Shown here piece by piece: positions 15,601-26,575 of a stretch of DNA of 64,000 nt. Origin of the DNA: Trachythela sp. YZ-2020 (Eukaryota > Cnidaria > Anthozoa > Malacalcyonacea > Clavulariidae); NCBI GenBank assembly GCA_016169945.1, contig JADLSH010000091.1, positions 1,860,001-1,924,000 on the forward strand, in the 5' to 3' direction. Each line of letters opens with the position of its first letter. Position 1 is the stretch's first letter. A program made the position numbers and the translations under genes. The notes below the pieces were generated by a model. That model did not search any database and was not told where the DNA came from. It saw only the letters and a list, made by a program, of their open reading frames with translations.

Positions 15601-18600
15601 CAACAAATGCATCAAAATATTTATGTTTCTAACGCTTTAATGTTTGTAAATCTCACTTGTATAGGCTTTACTAAATAAACGCTTGAAAACTTATTAGTAT
15701 TGGTCGACTCAGAAAGAAATACTTCACTATATACGAGATTGAAGGAGTTTATAAATCTCGCGACAACAAACCCAATTAATGTTTATGTTAATGAATTTTT
15801 AATGATGTGCTCCCCCCTGTTAATGACGCTGCTCCCCCCTGTTAATGACGCTGCCTCCCCCTGTATGTTAATGTACCATATGCTAATGATGTTTGAATTT
15901 TTAATGATGTGCTCCCCCCTTGCTCTCCCCTGCTCCCCCCTTGCTCCCCCCTACAAAAGGGGGTTGATCGGCCCCTATATTACTACTCATGTTTTCTGTG
16001 TGATTGCGCATGTAGGCGTTTCTTAAACAATTGAATATTAAAGCTGCATTCAGCTGCACATTGTGTAAATTTTATCTGAATTTGATCTTAAGTATAATTA
16101 CATTAATCTTTCTTGTATAACATTATTACTTCGGCACTATACCGCAGCCAACATCTAGTTATATACGTGATGTGAGCAACAAACGTGTACAAGAATGGGA
16201 ATATGTAAAAATACATATGAAATAACGGTATAGAGCCTATAGAGAACATACAGTAGGGCACCCAGGGTTAGAAAAAAGTCGGCGTCAGTTAATTCACGAC
16301 ATATACCGCATCTGCTAGCATATAGTTGTTACAAAAAATTCGCGCACTATAGCTAATCGCGTGTGCTGTTATGCTAAAGATGTAACAAACGGAATTATAG
16401 CCTTTTAATGATTATCTCGAGTTATGTGTAACTTATGTAATCTATTTCTAGATGGTCTTTTGGTGTTCTAATGTGGGAAATTGAGACAGCAGGTTTGTTG
16501 ACAGCATTTCTAATCGATTTGAGATATAGGTCGTTGATGGTTTAAACTGAAACTTTAGCGTAACGTGGTATAGAAACGAAAATAAGATCCGTTATTTGAA
16601 GAACATTTGATTTTTCATGCTTGCTTGTTTTAGCGAAACCAGTATAATTATGCTGTCCGTTGGCGTTGTGTTAGATTGACAGTGAAGATATACAGTATAC
16701 ATGTTGTGTCAAAAGCAAAATCGCACAATTTTCATCATCTGAATAGCTGCTACTCGCTCGATTATACTGAACATGGCGGCCATGTTAAATTACCTGTGAC
16801 GGACAACACTTATAACAAATATATCCACTGTTATTCGGTCACTTAGGACTTGTTGAATTAAGCTAACCAAATCATAGCAAAGGAAATAGAAAGAAATCTG
16901 TATTACTGTTATAAGTCGTAAGATGCATGACGTTAGCGCATTGTTTTCATAAAAATATTTTCAAGAATCAAATAAAATTTGAAAAAGGAGGTTTTTTATA
17001 TAGTTTGAAAATTTATTCCAAACAGGAATTATTTCAAAACAGAACCAATTGATTCATATGCATAGTCATGTTCGTACAAACTCGCCTTGTGGTCGCTTCA
17101 ATTATCACGAGCGCTGTATTCTCTAGATTCTATAATCTCGCAATCATATCACTCATGCATATTCTAATAATCTTGTATATTTAAACTTTAGGAATGGTGC
17201 CATATGGAGGTGTTGAATCACTTGAATTGCTACAATATTTACTACATGGTCGTCGTTTGTCAAAACCTTCCGAAACTGCGCCTCAAATGTAAGTTTGCTG
17301 CTCTTATTCGGCCATTATATGACTTACGGAACAGGTAATACCTTGGTATTGATAACGAAGAACTGATGACAAAGGTTTACGATGGTTTTCATGCAGTAGC
17401 TGACGTCAGCCTAACAATCTGCATTATACTAGGAATAGTTTATACTAAAACTGGCCCCGCCCGGGCTGACTATGGATATACTGCTATAGCATGCAATGGA
17501 GATAATACTGGTATCCCATGTGCAGGGCGAAACTTAAGGGAGGTGGGGGTATGGGGGGTTGTGATACCCTAAAAATACCAAAATCATTAAAGCTTTTCTA
17601 AATTGTTCTGTTTCACGTTCGAAAGCATTCGGATAGTTGTATTCTATAAACGTATAAAAGGACCTGACTATATTCACAGACGCATTATATTTCACTTCTG
17701 AAAACGCCTTTTAATTAATATAATAATTTACGACTCTTTTATTATAATATTTTATTTTCAGATATGAGATAATGACATCATGTTGGGAAACCGATCCTGA
17801 TTCAAGGCCGGCTTTCAATGAGTTAGCTTCAACACTGGAGAGACAAGTAGAGGAAGGCTCGGTGAGTTAAACTATCTTTATTTTGACTGGGTAGCTCATT
17901 CAGCACTCAACATACAATCTTGGCCAAAAGTGCGTAGAACGACATAGCTAGCATCCTATCTATTACACGTGTAATCTCTCCCCCCGTACAGCCCATTCAA
18001 TGTTTCCTACTTCGCGTGTTTAATAAAAATAGCAAATATTTTTAATAGTAAAATAAAAAATATTTGCAACAATTAAAAATAGTTTTTGCAAAATAGTTGA
18101 TTTTAAATAGCAAGATTCGGCGATGTGCAGACGTGCTTTTTGGTGCTCCGCTTGGGTGAGAGAAAAGTACTGTATTTTATTTCTGAAACTTATATAATCA
18201 AACAAGTTTCTTCAGTTTATGTGTGATTATTTTAAATGCCACCAAAAAATAAAAAGAATAAACCGAAACCTGCTGACGATTCGTCCGAAGCTGAAAGCAT
18301 AGTTGAAGAAATGGCGTCGTCTGACACGAAGTCAAATCTAGAAGCTATCCTCAACGAGCGCCTCAAACAGCAGTCAGAACAGCTAAATGATCTATTTCTA
18401 AAATTCCCAAAATCAACTAAGGCTGATTTGGATGATCTGGTTAATTCAGTGAAGGAGCGTGGAGCTGAGAACGACAACCTACGTTTAGGAAACGCCCAGG
18501 TTAAGTGAACGAGTAAAAAGGAAAAAGCCCACGCGTCCGAAGCTGAAGTCGAACACCTAAATAAATACATACGACGATACATGTTAGAAATTCATGGTGT

Positions 18601-21437
18601 TCCCGTTAGTAAAGACGAAAATACTAACGCAGTTATACAAAATGTTGTCAAAATCGCAGACCCTTCAATGGCATTTGAGCAAAATGAAATCTCAATCAGT
18701 CATCGTTTGCCTACTCGTGAAGGACAAATACCACCAATAATAGTCAAATTCGTGCGAAGAGATGTGAGGGACAAATTCTATAATATGAGACGTAATCTAT
18801 CTCAAAGAGTGCATCAGACCTTGAATTTAATGATCAATCCCGAATTTACATCAACGAAAGCCTTACACAACAATCCAGAGATTTGCTTAGAGCAGCCAAA
18901 GCTTTTAAAACTGGACCATCAATATAAGTATGTCTGGACGAAGCGTGGCAAAGTTTTGCTGAAGAAAGAAGCCAACCCCATCATCTCAAGTTTCGACCTT
19001 TATTACATTGAAAGATTTTGAACGCTTCAAAGCCAATCTAAACGTTCTACAACGACCATTCAATTCTTAAGATAAGCTTTATGTTCTGATTTAGATGCCG
19101 ATTCTAATTTCTATTCAAAAGTATTCCTGAGCTGCGATTATTACACGGAAAACAAATCGAACTATTCTTTGTCGAGTACAATACCGTCGCCGAATAAATG
19201 TTTTTCTCTTTTTCATCTAAACATTCGAAGCCTACTACCAATGTTAAACACTGGCTTTCCGTTATTGGCATTTTAGAAACCTGACTTCGCGACGACGAAC
19301 ATAATGTTAGAAGTGACGGGTTTAATTTAGTTCATAATTAGCAATACCAATAAACTATAAATACATGCTTGCAGTAACCCCTCGCCCCACCTGAACATTG
19401 ACAGACACTACATTACAAAACATTACTATTACTAAGCTTTTTCATCACAAAATCTGCTATGCAAGGGTGGTAGACGAGTCCGATATTTGGGTTCAAATAT
19501 TTGGCTTAGTCCGATATTTGGCTTAGAAATAGAATTGGATCCTGGCTCACACCCCTCTTTACGGCGCACTCAAAGGCCATATGAAATGTTTTACTTGACG
19601 TACAAAAACAAGATAAATGAAAATTATTTAGAGGACAAATTAACAAGAGGAGAAAAAGTCGAAAGACCGAAAAAGGAGCGTTTTAAACAGGCAAGTGTCT
19701 ATTTTCCATGCTTGCTTTGCCGATTTTTTAACATAGCATGCAGTAACATAGCATGCAGCATGCAGCATGCAGCACATAGCATGCAGTAACATAGCATGCA
19801 GTAATTTTCATTTATCTTGTTTTGGAGACATAGAGACTTACTTATAAAATGAGTGCAAAACTAATTTTGAAAAAAGTTTGCAAAATGGAAGTCTTCTCTC
19901 GGCTTGAACTTGCGCATGCGCATAACTTACGAAAAGGTCCTGTCCAGTCCAGTCCTGTCCATGACAAAAAAAAATGGCGGACGACTTTGCATTCCACAAT
20001 GTTTTTACATACCCGGGTGTAAATCTCCGAGCGGAATTAGTACCCTCGCACGGCGCTTCGCGCCGGCTCGGGGATTATTAATCGTGTTGCCATGGCTACT
20101 GTGCTTCCACTTCTTGAAACAAAATTTCCATTTTTATTCTTTCAAAAATTCTTAACCCAAACTAAATTTCCCAAAATATTATTGCTTGATTTGTTTCCTT
20201 CCACTCTTCTTTCCAAACTATAACAGTAATGATCAAAATTTTAATGGAACATTTAAAATGAAGGAAAACACAGTGATTACGTCAAGTAAAACATTTCATA
20301 TGGCCTTTGAGTGCGCCGTAAAGAGGAGTGTGAGCCAGGGATCCAATTCTGTTTCTAAGCCAAAATTTTGCTTTGAACCCAAATATCGGAAATGACGCAC
20401 ACTACGTGTATGACCGATGAGATTGTTGGGAAAATTGAATGGCGGATTGGGCGGGGAGGGATGGAGAAGGTTAGGTCCAGGCAAAGCAACAATCAAACAA
20501 CTGTATACCATCGAATCCCTCCAGCAAATTATCACGGCATAATTATATACTAACAACTGTGTTTGAAGTTTAATTTGTTAACACCTGTTTGCAATTCCAA
20601 AAACTGAAACTCGATCTACTGTCACTGCTATTGTTATAAGTAATTATATGACTTGAGGGAAATTAGCGGTGAAATTTCCTCTACCTATCGACATATTTGT
20701 GAAAGACCGAGGATGTAAGCTGGAGGAATTTTACAAATATTGTCGAGGGAAAGATAATTTTAATGAATCATTATTTTCTCTTAATTCGTGTTTTCAGTTT
20801 GTAATACTATGATCGTCGAGGAAAACTTTGCGAACTTTACCATTCCTTAGTGTTATTATGTTGTATTATTCGCGTGCGACAAGAAAAATCCCACAACGTT
20901 AACACACTCAGTTTGAATCTATTTTATTCTTGGTTAGACATCTTCCTTTATACTCGCACATTTAAGGCGTTTAACTATGACTCAACATATTTATATCAAC
21001 TACTCAACGGAAGGGTAGGGAAAGGATGCGCTTACCACATTATGCTCAGTCATCCCACACGCAATAAATGCTAATTCATTATTTACAAAATCGTTACAGG
21101 AGACAAAGTAAAGTATTTATTTGTCCTCTAATTTTCCCTCGTCGACATCCAAGCGAAGATTAGAGGAGAAAGGAAACTTTTTTGTCTCCACTTCGTTCCT
21201 CGCTTCCATATGAGTGATGGAAATGATAGATGACAAAGGAAAACGTCCCTCGTGCACGAAATACGAGTTTACATTTCTTTGAGAACAAAATAATCCGAGA
21301 CGATCCTGGCATTAAATCCTAAGTTAATATTCACATATATCTTCCTTTAATAGAACTACGTACCAGTTGTTATAGATCAAGATCAGGAGGATGGTGAAAA
21401 AGATCATTCGTATGTTAATTACCCAGCTGATGTATAG
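621..21437 (+). CDS. Receptor tyrosine kinase, Ig / SEA-like / FN3 / TM / kinase (5' partial, multi-exon)
   Basis: A single-pass membrane receptor kinase in thirteen phase-consistent GT-AG exons: 621-902, 2097-2170, 2518-2582, 2733-2878, 4262-4549, 5526-5680, 6277-6523, 8062-8172, 8595-8770, 10216-10338, 16452-16492, 17192-17288, 17762-17861, plus a terminal exon 21354-21437. Exon 621-902 is an Ig domain (ALNC, VIW, VTCMV). Exons 2097-2878 form a SEA-like domain ending near GSVNFDLTW. Exon 4262-4549 is FN3. Exon 5526-5680 holds a membrane helix followed by FRRK. Kinase motifs visible: glycine loop GQGEFG, VAVK lysine, HRDMAARN catalytic loop, [15 protein letters not shown] activation loop, [21 protein letters not shown]. 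The tail ends in YVNYPADV, where YVN fits a Grb2-type SH2 site. The segment between activation loop and SFGV (RWMA/APE-like) is not convincingly present, so the gene may be broken. First exons lie upstream of the window. Confidence 0.85.
1016..1075 (+). repeat. Possible tRNA-derived SINE fragment
   Basis: The stretch gccgagtggtagagcac resembles a tRNA A box of Ser/Leu type, with a weak B-box-like gggtacattcaac about 35 bases on. No full cloverleaf and no clear SINE tail are seen, so this is a tentative call. Confidence 0.25.
1610..1749. mobile_element. Hairpin MITE
   Basis: Perfect 23-bp terminal inverted repeats (agactctttcgataattacg at the left, its complement ending at 1749) enclose a short non-coding core. 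It lies in the RTK intron 903-2096. The target duplication was not resolved. Confidence 0.6.
3811..4145. mobile_element. TIR element with attached ACGGTAAAA repeats
   Basis: Left end accgtattcactcg and right end cgagtaaatacggt are inverted around a non-coding core that also contains inverted gcggcgct blocks. From about 4,088 the right end runs into a short tandem array of acggtaaaa (about six units). It lies in the RTK intron before the FN3 exon. Confidence 0.55.
4584..4772. mobile_element. Long-hairpin MITE
   Basis: Almost the whole element is a hairpin. The arms gaaatagaaaacattttccg and its complement enclose gtttctatacacttatag and gggagtttgggagaac blocks, which are themselves inverted. 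A half-copy of the same motif (gtttctatacagttatagaa) occurs at about 5,009-5,035. The element starts 34 bases after the FN3 exon donor. Confidence 0.65.
5366..5478. repeat. Degenerate hairpin repeat
   Basis: The left arm gtatactacaagcctaggcc and right arm ctaggcttgcagtatac are inverted, with a further inner inverted pair (gattggctga / aaccaatcag). It is intronic and non-coding. Confidence 0.45.
6582..6722. mobile_element. MITE of the GTAGTTTGATC family
   Basis: Arms gatcaaactacttgaaaa and its complement ending gtagtttgatc flank an inner inverted pair (cgtttcgagcgaagg / tttcgaaacgtcg). A partial duplicate of the right end, aaattttcaggtagtttgat, lies just downstream before a G-rich run at 6,789-6,810. 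Its inner core resembles that of the hairpin at 47,062-47,191. Confidence 0.6.
9517..9624. mobile_element. Hairpin MITE
   Basis: Roughly 48-bp arms form a near-perfect hairpin. The left arm begins taatagcatggtttcgag; the right arm is its complement and ends ccatgctatta. It lies in the RTK intron 8771-10215. Confidence 0.6.
10376..10622. mobile_element. Diverged MITE of the GTAGTTTGATC family
   Basis: The left end gaactacttggaaagatg and right end ctttttaggtagtttc are inverted, with inner acgtcgacgttccgaggg / gggcctccgaat blocks. It is longer and more diverged than the copy at 6,582. Confidence 0.4.
10767..10845 (+). pseudogene. Possible decayed RTK activation-segment exon
   Basis: After an acceptor-like ttatag, in the phase required by the preceding exon, the frame reads [20 protein letters not shown]. 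This resembles the usual LPIRWMAxESLxxxxYTxxSDVW segment of RTKs but lacks the RWMA core and the SDV residues, and no splice donor follows. It could be the decayed exon or a chance resemblance. If it is the exon, the kinase encoded here would be non-functional. Confidence 0.3.
12121..12126. repeat. Target-site duplication, left copy (CATGTT)
   Basis: CATGTT lies immediately outside the left end of the giant foldback element; the matching copy is at 15,988-15,993. Confidence 0.75.
12127..15987. mobile_element. Giant foldback element with nested mirrored satellites
   Basis: A 3.86-kb palindrome inserted in the RTK intron 10339-16451. Outer arms (about 12,127-13,460 and 14,785-15,987) are inverted, starting agtagtaatataggggcc. 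Inside, three satellites appear in mirror order: ATGACTT units (13,468-13,600 and 14,660-14,785), a unit of about 21 bp with gaatcattgaatcctaag (13,615-13,900 and 14,500-14,650), and a 20-21-bp unit with atcgagcgagcttagctc (13,900-14,045 and 14,080-14,495). The centre is near 14,045-14,080. A 6-bp direct repeat CATGTT (12,121-12,126 and 15,988-15,993) flanks it. No transposase frame is present, so it must move, if at all, using another element's enzyme. Confidence 0.85.
15988..15993. repeat. Target-site duplication, right copy (CATGTT)
   Basis: CATGTT immediately follows the right end of the foldback element. Together with the left copy it defines the insertion and the exact termini. Confidence 0.75.
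18200..19380 (+). mobile_element. LINE fragment A (5' part only)
   Basis: A 5' segment of a CR1/L2-like LINE lies in the last RTK intron (17862-21353) in the same orientation as the gene. It holds ORF1 and the beginning of a degenerate ORF2. After ORF1, translated pieces such as [14 protein letters not shown] match the start of a LINE endonuclease domain, with stops and shifts. The reverse transcriptase is absent. Confidence 0.7.
18236..19021 (+). pseudogene. LINE ORF1 protein, one in-frame stop
   Basis: A lysine-rich start ([12 protein letters not shown]) is followed by a predicted coiled coil and then an RNA-binding region of the ORF1 type ([41 protein letters not shown]). ORF1 proteins bind LINE RNA and chaperone reverse transcription. 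The frame is continuous from 18,236 to 19,021 except for a TGA at 18,506-18,508, so one nonsense change separates the coiled-coil part from the RNA-binding part. Its N-terminus is related to the fragment at 22,765. Confidence 0.75.
19480..20389. mobile_element. 910-bp TIR element without transposase
   Basis: Terminal inverted repeats of roughly 115-125 bp: left starts ccgatatttgggttcaaa, and the right end is its complement ending aacccaaatatcgg. The long inner arms share blocks around ggatcctggctcacacc and gcgcactcaaaggccatat. The core is non-coding and holds a catagcatgcag microsatellite at 19,731-19,803. It looks like a non-autonomous DNA transposon within the last RTK intron. I could not identify a target duplication. 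Confidence 0.6.
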
Positions 21438-22739
21438 ATAAAGCAACTGTGAAGGCCAGAAAGCCACCTGCTGAACATGCCGACATTATGGATTTTCTAT
21501 GTATTTCGCCATCTGTAGTCTCATAGTGATAGAGAGTTCACGCTTCACGTTCATTTCAGACGTCAAAGGCCAACATTTCTTATAATAAGGCAACACGGGA
21601 AAAATTGACACATTTATTTATAATTATGATGTCAAAGTATTCTTGACATAAGACGAGAGAGGTGAAGTGAAATGAAGTTTCTGCCAAGAAAATCCACTTC
21701 TGCGTTTTCCGTCACAGGCTGCAGGTCGCTTAAGGTTGCTGGATACAGGTTTCGAAAAATTCAAGTGTACAACAGTTTGACATTTCTAAACTTCGTATTG
21801 TTAGGTTTTATGCAACAGATATGGAGATTGTTATACATTTTAATGTTTCTTCTTTCAAATGTTGTAAGTTTTAGTAACATATAGTTCGTTGCCATGGCAA
21901 CACACGCGTCCGAAATTCACTGTAAAACAGCCTATTGCTTCGTGTAGTTGGAAAAAGAAGCACGGTGACCCCCAAATCAATACGCGAAATATGTACAAAT
22001 TACGTAATGCTAATTTTTTTCAAAGGAAATAATGTCGTTCTCTTCGATAACATTTTTTTGCCATTACAGAACTTTTTATAGGTCACCAGACAAAAAATGA
22101 GTTTTCTGATATAGCGCATTTTTTTTCAAAAATTAGATTTTTTAGTGACGTCAGCAATTAACTGCAACACGCTATACTACACACGCAATGGCGAGAGATG
22201 GCGTTAGCAACCCGCCACTTCAGGTCATAATCATGCGGGTTTCTTGATAGAGCACAACGTTTTGTGTTCGTGACTATTGCATAAGGGATTTTTTGAGGAT
22301 TAATATATCGAGTCACCTTAAACCAGACCGGCTACACTGCTTATTAAACAATACGAACAAAAAGCACTTTGTATAGGTTTAATATATAATTGTTCAGTAA
22401 TAAAAATATGACTATAAAAACAGATCCAAATGATTAAGTTCCTTTAACAATTTTCCGTGCATGATTGTCTCATCCTGCACGGGTATTGACCAATCACAGC
22501 TCGCGTAGTAAACATGTTATTTTATAAATCGTTTTGAATGTGGTATAGTTTCTTTGTTTGTGATACGTTCTCGTTTTGTATCGTTCGGTAAAGGTTTTAA
22601 TACCTCCCCAGGGGTTTTTCGTAGAGAGGAAGTAGCTTAAATCTACCGTTTAGTTTAACCTAATAAATAGACGAATGACTCTCCTGTGATAGCTTTTACC
22701 AGGAAGAATTTTACTGGGTCTAAAACGCCTGCGCGATAT
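21438..22739. other. RTK 3' flank, no further gene seen
   Basis: After the RTK stop the sequence is non-coding. An AATAAA occurs at about 22,397 and could be a distal polyadenylation signal. From about 22,550 the sequence may be the 5' leader of the following LINE. No repeat or RNA gene is recognised. Confidence 0.4.
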
Positions 22740-22764
22740 CAACACAAATAACAATCATGGAGTC

Positions 22765-23028
22765 GTGACCGATTCGACGGATGAACAAACGGACCCCATG
22801 CCCGACAAAAATCTTAGCATGGCTGCTTTTCAACTTAACCTGGAAAAGATGATCGATTGTCGACTAAAACAGCAAACAGATCTTATGAATGGCCTATTTA
22901 TGAATCACTGTAAGTCTACTAAAGCAGATTTATGTGAAATAAAGTCAAGTCAAGAATTTTTTAGCTCAAAATTTGAAACGAACATAACTTTAAATGTATC
23001 TGGACTAAAAATGGCAAAGTGCATCTAA
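22765..23028 (+). pseudogene. LINE B ORF1, N-terminal remnant
   Basis: About 87 codons with an acidic start and a helical QLNLEKMIDCRLKQQTDLMN segment related to ORF1 of LINE A. The RNA-binding part is missing; the following ~85 bases still read as helix-like residues in another frame and then stop before ORF2. This suggests an internal deletion rather than simple 5' truncation. Confidence 0.55.
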
Positions 23029-23114
23029 AGAAGAACGACAGTCAAACTTCAAGCAGGAATTTGAAGACTTTAAAAGTGGTTTCCACCGTCAGCATGGTCC
23101 CACTTCCTGAATAA

Positions 23115-24074
23115 ATGCAATCAACATTCTCAAGCCCAGCTAAGTTGTTGTTTATAGCTATAATACTTCTTATATCTTTCGATTTTCCCAATACTGTTTT
23201 TCCCTTTCACACACTTGATGATGATAGCTTTGAATTAGAGATGTATCAGATGCAGCATGGTAGAGTGAATTTTGACGACGAAAGGTTATTGAATTTAAAA
23301 CTAAACCCATTTCATTGCCATCCCCAAGATAATTTGACTTTATCTTCCAACTTAGATCCGGACTCTAACTTTCCAAACAAAAATTTAGATTGTGATTTCT
23401 ATACTGAATATAGATTAAATAACTTGTTATGTAACTCATTCAAAAATACCAGTTATCTATCTTTCATGCACTTGAATGTTCGTAGTTTAAACTGCAATCT
23501 AAATAGTCTGCAGTATTTGCTTGCAAGAATGAATAATTCGTTTTCGGTTATTGGAATTTCCGAAACTTGGTTTCAGGATTCAGTCCACCATGTTGACATT
23601 AATGGGTATAACATTGTACACAACTATCGCACTAATAAAGCCGGAGGTGGAGTTGGTCTGTATATCGCATCTACACTTGATTACAAAGCCCGTCATGATT
23701 TGTGTTTTGATAATATTGAAATTGCCGAATCGTTATTCGTTGAGATTGCTAATCCTAAGGGTAAGAATTATGTTGTGGGAGTGATATATAGACCGCCCCA
23801 CCAAAGTGTTGCTAATTTTATCAACGGGCTAAATATATTGATCGGTAAAGTCTCCAGAGATAACAAAAAATATTATATCGTGGGTGACTTTAACTTAGAT
23901 TTACTAAACCAAAGTTTTCACCAGTTTACAAACGAGTTTATTGATATAATGTATGCCAACATGTTTTCTCCCTTGATAACGCTTCCCACCAGAATAACGT
24001 CATATTCTGCCACACTTATCGACAATATATTCTCCGCTCCAACGATATTGAAAAATATGTTTTTAGTGGATTAG
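23115..24074 (+). pseudogene. LINE B ORF2, endonuclease domain
   Basis: A 319-codon frame with an apurinic-endonuclease-like domain that nicks target DNA for target-primed reverse transcription. Visible motifs: FMHLNVRSL, IGISETWF (metal-binding Glu), GGGVGLYI, GVIYRPP, IVGDFNLDLL, and SATLIDNIF. The frame is lost just before the SDHRPIF motif at about 24,075-24,100 through a shift, so the ORF2 product is broken here. Confidence 0.8.
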
Positions 24075-24081
24075 TCTTATC

Positions 24082-25641
24082 TGATATATCCGATCACCGT
24101 CCTATTTTTTGTTATTTCTAATGATAATGCGGAACCGCTGGCAAATGAAGCATCATATACTGTCTTTCGCGACAAAAGCGCAAAAAACAAATTTAAACTG
24201 ATTCCGTAATCGTTTACGTGATTTTAATTGGTATGATCTCGAAAATATTTATGAGCCAAAAAAGGCCTACTCTAGTTTTTTAAATAAATTTAGTAATCTT
24301 TACAATTCTTGTTTTCCACTGAAAAAGATAAAAAACAAGAGGTCAACAGTTTTTAAACCTTGGCTTTCAAACGGCCTTTTAAAATCAATAAGACAAAAGA
24401 ACCAGTTGTACAAGCGTTATTTAAATTCTTCAACCTTTGACAATACGGTTAGGTACAAAAGATTTAAGAATAAATTAAATCATTTGTTACGCATCGCGAA
24501 ACGCCATTATTATGAGGAACAAATCGAGCATAACAAGTCAAACTGTAAAAAAATCTGGAGTATCCTGAATGAAGTAATCAATAAAAGCAAACGGCAGAAT
24601 AGCAAGCTTCCATCCACATTTGTAATTAACGCCAACGATTGCTCAGACGCTCCTACAATTGCCGATCAATTTTGCGATTATTTCTCCAGCATAGGCCCCA
24701 ATTTATCCAAAAAGATACAAAATGTTCCGGTCTCCCACACTTCCTTTCTTACTGGTAATTTCACAAATACTATGTTCTTTGAGCCGACTACAGAACAAGA
24801 GATAATTGCCGTAGTCAAAACTTTCAGAAACGGTGTAGCTACTGGATATGACAATTTACCCATTAACACTGTTAAAGACTGCATCGATTTAATCGCCAAC
24901 CCTTTAACCCACCTCGTCAACTTGTCAATCTCATCCGGCATTTTCCCTGACCAATCTTCAAAACTGGTGATCGACAAATATTACCAAATTATCGACCAAT
25001 ATCAATCCTGCCAATTTTCTCGAAAGTTTTTGAAAAAATTGCTTCTAATCGTTTAACAAGTTACATGGATAGCCTCCATATTCTCGTTGATAATTAGTAT
25101 GGATTTCTAAGCGGTCACTCAACTTCACTAACCTTGTTGCACCTATACAATCCGCTATTGATCTCAATGAATTTACAATTGGCATCTTCTTAGATCTATC
25201 CAAAGGTTTCTATACTGTCCATAGTATCTTGTTTGATAAACTCCAGCATTATGGAATTCGTGGAGTAGCCCTTGATTGGTTTAAAAGTTACTTTAGTAAC
25301 AGACTCCAATTTGTTCAGTTCAACGGGATGTACTCGAAAAAAACCTCTATTTATTGTGGTATACCCCAGGGTTCAATATTAGCCCCACTTCTGACACAAA
25401 CCTGTTTTATTCGCATAAAAACTTGCCGTTCCTTGTTGATCAAGTCAATGGTGAACTGGACAAGCTGAGCGTATGGCTCTCAGCAAATAAATTATCAATT
25501 AACTTGAAAAAAACTAATTTCATGATTTTTAGACCAAGACAAAAAAAGTTTTATATCAATCGTTATGATACTTCATCCGTCTCCGGTTTTCGAACTATGT
25601 TTTTAAACTTTAATTATACACCGTTAAAAACTCGATCCTAA
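24082..25641 (+). pseudogene. LINE B reverse transcriptase remnant
   Basis: Reverse-transcriptase motifs are spread over three frames: the pre-RT linker and TGYDNLPINTVK around 24,406-24,960, NYRPISILPIFSKVFEKI around 24,985-25,050 in a shifted frame, FLDLSKGF at about 25,185, and GIPQGSILAPLL at about 25,360. The usual YADD catalytic block is missing between GIPQGS and the downstream DKLSVWLSANKLSINLKKT segment, which indicates a deletion. The copy cannot encode an active enzyme. Confidence 0.75.
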
Positions 25642-25910
25642 TCCTAATTTCGTACGTTTTTCTTATGGACTAATTTTTCCTTCTCGTCCAAATTTTGTTT
25701 ATTGAATATAGAAATTGTATCTTGTACGATTTTCTCCTACTGTAAATATTAACTATAATGTATTAATATAATCTGAACAAGGTACCCCAAAATCTATAAG
25801 CCCTCATGGTTTCTATTGGGCCTCCTTGCCTGATAAAATGTAATTTGCTTTGTGTTTTTTGTAAATTCCTTATTGGCTAAAAAAATAAATTGACTTGAAA
25901 AAAAAAATTG

Positions 25911-26575
25911 ACTTCATTTGTCTTACACGAACTATTAGGATTTTTGGGATCCATCTTATTTGTCTTACGGAGGTATGGTTTTTTTTGCTTCGACTTCATT
26001 TGTCTTATGAAGTATTCGCATTTGTTGTATCCACTTCATTTGTCTTACATCAAGTGTTAGGATTTTTAGGATCCACTTCATTTTTCTTACATGAAGTTTT
26101 AGGATTTTCCGGATTCACTTCATTTCCCTTACATGAAATACTATGATTTTTAGGATCCATTTTATATGTATTACGGAAGTATCATGGTTTTTTTGGTTCC
26201 ACTTCATTTTTCTTACATGAAGTTTTAGGATTTTCTGGATCCACTTCATTTTTTTCTTACATGAAGTATTAGAATATTTTGGATCAACGTCATAAAACTT
26301 ACGTAAAGTATTAGGGATTCTTTGGACGCTCTTCATTTGTCTTACAGAAGTAATATTGTTTTTTCGCTTACACTTCATTTGTCTTACAAGAAGTATTCGC
26401 CTTTTTTGTATCCACTTCATTTGTCTTACATGAAGTGTTAGGATTTTTTAGGTTCCATTTTATTTGTCTCACGGAAGTATTATGGTTTTTTGCTTCGACT
26501 TCATTTGTCTTATGAAGTATTCGCATTTTTTGTATCCACTTCATTTGTCTTACATGAAGTGTTAGGATTTTTGGA
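25911..26575. repeat. 42-bp minisatellite, field 1
   Basis: Tandem, diverged units of about 42 bp with consensus parts cttcatttgtcttacatgaa and gtattaggattttttggatc. Each unit contains a small inverted pair (cttcat / atgaag) and often a BamHI-type ggatcc. Units vary by substitutions and short runs of T. The field is interrupted at 26,576 by LINE C. Confidence 0.85.

Larger units (their letters stand above)
22740..25908 (+). mobile_element. LINE B, CR1/L2-like, decayed, near full length
   Basis: Order: shortened ORF1 (22,765-23,028), endonuclease (23,115-24,074), degenerate reverse transcriptase (24,082-25,641), a 3' region, then an A-rich tail at about 25,880-25,908. The ORF1 N-terminus (LKQQTDLMNGLF) matches that of LINE fragment A, so both belong to one family. 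The tail is immediately followed by the first minisatellite field, meaning the LINE inserted at, or now defines, the edge of that field. Confidence 0.75.
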
